From the NCBI GenBank assembly GCA_020426005.1, contig JAGQQW010000011.1, positions 1-53,562 of the forward strand: a stretch of DNA of 53,562 nt. The letters are read 5' to 3'. Every line of letters starts with the position of its first letter. The stretch's first letter is position 1. The position numbers were made by a program, and so were the translations under genes. The notes under the pieces are model-generated. The model made no database searches, had not been told where the DNA came from, and was given only the letters and a program-made list of their open reading frames with translations. The stretch is from Planctomycetota bacterium. Lineage in GTDB: Bacteria; Planctomycetota; UBA1135; GCA-002748355. This document shows, one piece after another, positions 51,723 to 53,562 of this stretch.

Positions 51723-53413
51723 TTGTATGCCTTTCGCCACGACTTGTCGAAGATCTCCCAATCGCGGTCGCTCCACTCGCCGAAGACTTCCTTGAGCAAC
51801 TCGTCGAAGATCTTGTCGCGCTCTTTCTTCCACTCGGAATCCCAAGCCTTCTTCTCCTCTTCGTCCTCGCCCGACTTGCGCTTCTTCTTGGCTTCTTCCA
51901 AGGCGGCCTTGAGAGCCTCATCGCGCTTCTTGTCGAGCTCGCGGATACGTCGATCGAGGCCCGTCAGGTACTGTTCGATCGCCGATCCGAACTTCTTGTG
52001 CCGGCTGCCCTTCTCCATCATGAAGGAGATCATCGCGAAGCACTGGACGCGATCTTCCTGGGTCGCGCTGAAGCTGTCGTATTTGGTGACGATGAGCTTC
52101 TTGGAGTCCTTGAAGGTGCCGTTGCGCAAGCTCTCACGAATGACCTCCATGTCCCACTCGTCGGCTTTCGAAATCAGCTTCGAGCCCTTGAGCTTGAGCG
52201 AGTCGATGTAGAGGTGCATGCCCCATTCGAGCCATGGTGGTAGCGACCACCACAGGCGCTGGTTCTTGTCGATCAAGAACTGACTGAGGATCGCCTGATT
52301 GAGCTTGCCGCTGCCATAGTCGCCGAAGCCCCAATCCTTGTCGTCCCAGAGCACGATCTCGCGGGCCGTCAACTCGTAGCCCGAACGCGTGCTCGTCTCC
52401 ATGTACGCGCTTCCTTCTGCGGAGTCCTTGCAGATGCGGAGAATGCCGCCCACGGACAGGTCTTCGCCGATGTAGTCGAAGTTGTCGTGCATCCAGTCCC
52501 ACATGACATTGGCCTGCTTCGACACCTTCTTCGCGAACTTCGACGAGGTGCTGTAGAAGACCGTGAACGGGCCCTCGACGTACGACTTCCAGCCCTTCGG
52601 AAGGTCCGACTTCGCCTTCTCGATCGCGCGCGCGAGGACCTTCTCCTTTTCCTTTTTGCGCTCTTCCGGGGTGAGGGTGCGGTTCGCGGCTTCTTCGAGT
52701 TCTTTGATGCGGTCGGCTGCACTGCCAGAACTCGTCACGGTCGTTCGCAAGGGCTCGGTGCGCGGCAGATCCTTGAACGTGTTCGCCATGCCCTTGATCG
52801 AGCCGAGGAACTTGTGGTCGTGATCCGCGAGGCACTCGAGCTGGATGACATAGACCGCGTCCCCGAGGTCGATCTCGTACGCGAACAGTGTCGACTTGAG
52901 CCCGTCGCGCATCTTGTCTTCGACATCGATCTTCTTCGCGATCGCGTCGAGGTCTCCGACCTTGACTTCCTTCTCCTCCGAGACGAACCAACCACCCTTC
53001 TTGAAGTTCTCGCGGAGGTATTCCTTGTAGTCACGGAAGGGGTTGTTGAGGTACTCGAGGAGTGTGATCTCGACGAGTTTCCCGTCCTTGCCCTTCGTCT
53101 TGACCTTCTCGCGTTGCTTGCGAGCCGCGATGACCTGCTTCATGTCGACCTTGGGGAAGACGATGACGCGGATCTCCGGTGTGCGTTCGGCCCAGCCGTC
53201 CTTGGGTTCCAGCGCGCGCTTGTAGAGGAACTTCGCGACGATCCACTTCTCGTCCATCGAGATCGGGATCTCGCGGAAGTCGCGAGGGAGGCGCATTTCG
53301 AACCCGTAAGCCGGGTCTCGATAGACCTGTTGGGACGCGAGGTCCTCGGTCAACGCTAGGGTGGCGCCGAACAGCGTCGACGACAGCGTGAGAAGCGAAA
53401 AAGTACGGTTCAT
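51719..53413 (-). CDS. Secreted DUF1570-like paralogue without HEXXH
   Basis: This is a 564-residue exported protein: signal peptide about 1-25, then a beta/alpha region (about 30-205), a charged coiled-coil stretch (about 220-265), a gluzincin-like domain (about 270-450) and a very Lys/Glu/Asp-rich C-terminal tail (about 490-550). In the domain, LSQFLIDKN takes the place where the coupled downstream protein has the FHEANH motif, and LPPWLEWGMHLYID where that one has the PHWIEEPMAEYYG segment. It therefore looks like a paralogue that has lost the zinc site. The start at ATG 53413 gives the cleanest signal peptide; ATG 53434 would add seven residues. The functional partner is presumably the coupled HEXXH protein. 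Confidence 0.75.
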   Translation of the reverse strand: MNRTFSLLTLSSTLFGATLALTEDLASQQVYRDPAYGFEMRLPRDFREIPISMDEKWIVAKFLYKRALEPKDGWAERTPEIRVIVFPKVDMKQVIAARKQREKVKTKGKDGKLVEITLLEYLNNPFRDYKEYLRENFKKGGWFVSEEKEVKVGDLDAIAKKIDVEDKMRDGLKSTLFAYEIDLGDAVYVIQLECLADHDHKFLGSIKGMANTFKDLPRTEPLRTTVTSSGSAADRIKELEEAANRTLTPEERKKEKEKVLARAIEKAKSDLPKGWKSYVEGPFTVFYSTSSKFAKKVSKQANVMWDWMHDNFDYIGEDLSVGGILRICKDSAEGSAYMETSTRSGYELTAREIVLWDDKDWGFGDYGSGKLNQAILSQFLIDKNQRLWWSLPPWLEWGMHLYIDSLKLKGSKLISKADEWDMEVIRESLRNGTFKDSKKLIVTKYDSFSATQEDRVQCFAMISFMMEKGSRHKKFGSAIEQYLTGLDRRIRELDKKRDEALKAALEEAKKKRKSGEDEEEKKAWDSEWKKERDKIFDELLKEVFGEWSDRDWEIFDKSWRKAYK

Positions 53414-53562
53414 GAGACTTCGGGGTGTGGACATGACGGGAGGCCGACGTGGGCGATCCTGCGCGGATCGGCATCGCAAGGATCTGCTTGGGGCAATCTC
53501 GAGGCGCGCAATGGACGCAGGCGCCCAACCGGGATTCCCGGCTTGATGAAATCCTTGCCGCG

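Overview
This 53.6-kb, GC-rich, gene-dense window looks like a chromosomal segment of a Planctomycetota bacterium. That placement is inferred from the mix of secreted proteins, DUF1570-type and M64-type metalloproteins, lipoproteins with beta-propeller or Ig-like parts, and a family of secreted proteins sharing an uncharacterised C-terminal module; the Saltatorellus/Rohdeirhabdus lineage is a plausible home but cannot be proven here. I saw no rRNA, tRNA, CRISPR array, insertion sequence or phage gene.

Layout. (1) 1-8926: a type II secretion / type IV pilus-like assembly locus. gspE runs leftward off the edge, and diverging from it is a tightly overlapping operon of two GspG-like pseudopilins around GspF, a PilM/GspL-like protein, a PilO/GspM-like protein, a PilP/GspC-like protein and a lipidated secretin with a C-terminal TPR tail. 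(2) 8974-14248: an Ig-like lipoprotein, folD, and a two-gene SPFH operon on the minus strand. (3) 14618-18932: thiolase, a swivel-first one-chain aconitase-superfamily enzyme, and an isopropylmalate/isocitrate-type dehydrogenase. (4) 19353-27491: secreted proteins, three sharing a C-terminal module, with hutH between them. (5) 27555-32884: ferredoxin-NADP reductase, an epimerase/histidine kinase/response regulator operon, a helical-repeat-like protein and a proline iminopeptidase. (6) 32927-44694: M64 metallopeptidase, a thioredoxin-like selenoprotein, a propeller protein plus lipoprotein, a LamG protein, CstA, a DsbD-family selenoprotein and cysteine dioxygenase. (7) 44809-53413: two unknown envelope proteins, a NUDIX hydrolase, a fused 2-oxoacid dehydrogenase E1 with an overlapping acyltransferase, and a pair of gluzincin-like secreted proteins.

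The most notable result is two genes, each of which conventional ORF calling would split at an in-frame UGA. At 34427-35470 the UGA lies in a VPG-U-S-T-C motif, in a thioredoxin-like domain fused to an MsrA-like domain. At 41685-44093 the UGA replaces the first Cys of the CxxC in the C-terminal thioredoxin domain of a DsbD protein (GVT-U-T-N-C). In both, homologous coding sequence continues in frame past the UGA and a possible bacterial SECIS hairpin follows. The organism is therefore predicted to make selenocysteine, although no sel genes lie in the window. A second cross-cutting observation is a recurring TGCTAnnnT extended -10 element, placed 7-10 nt from the start codons of four genes without a Shine-Dalgarno sequence, which suggests leaderless mRNAs.
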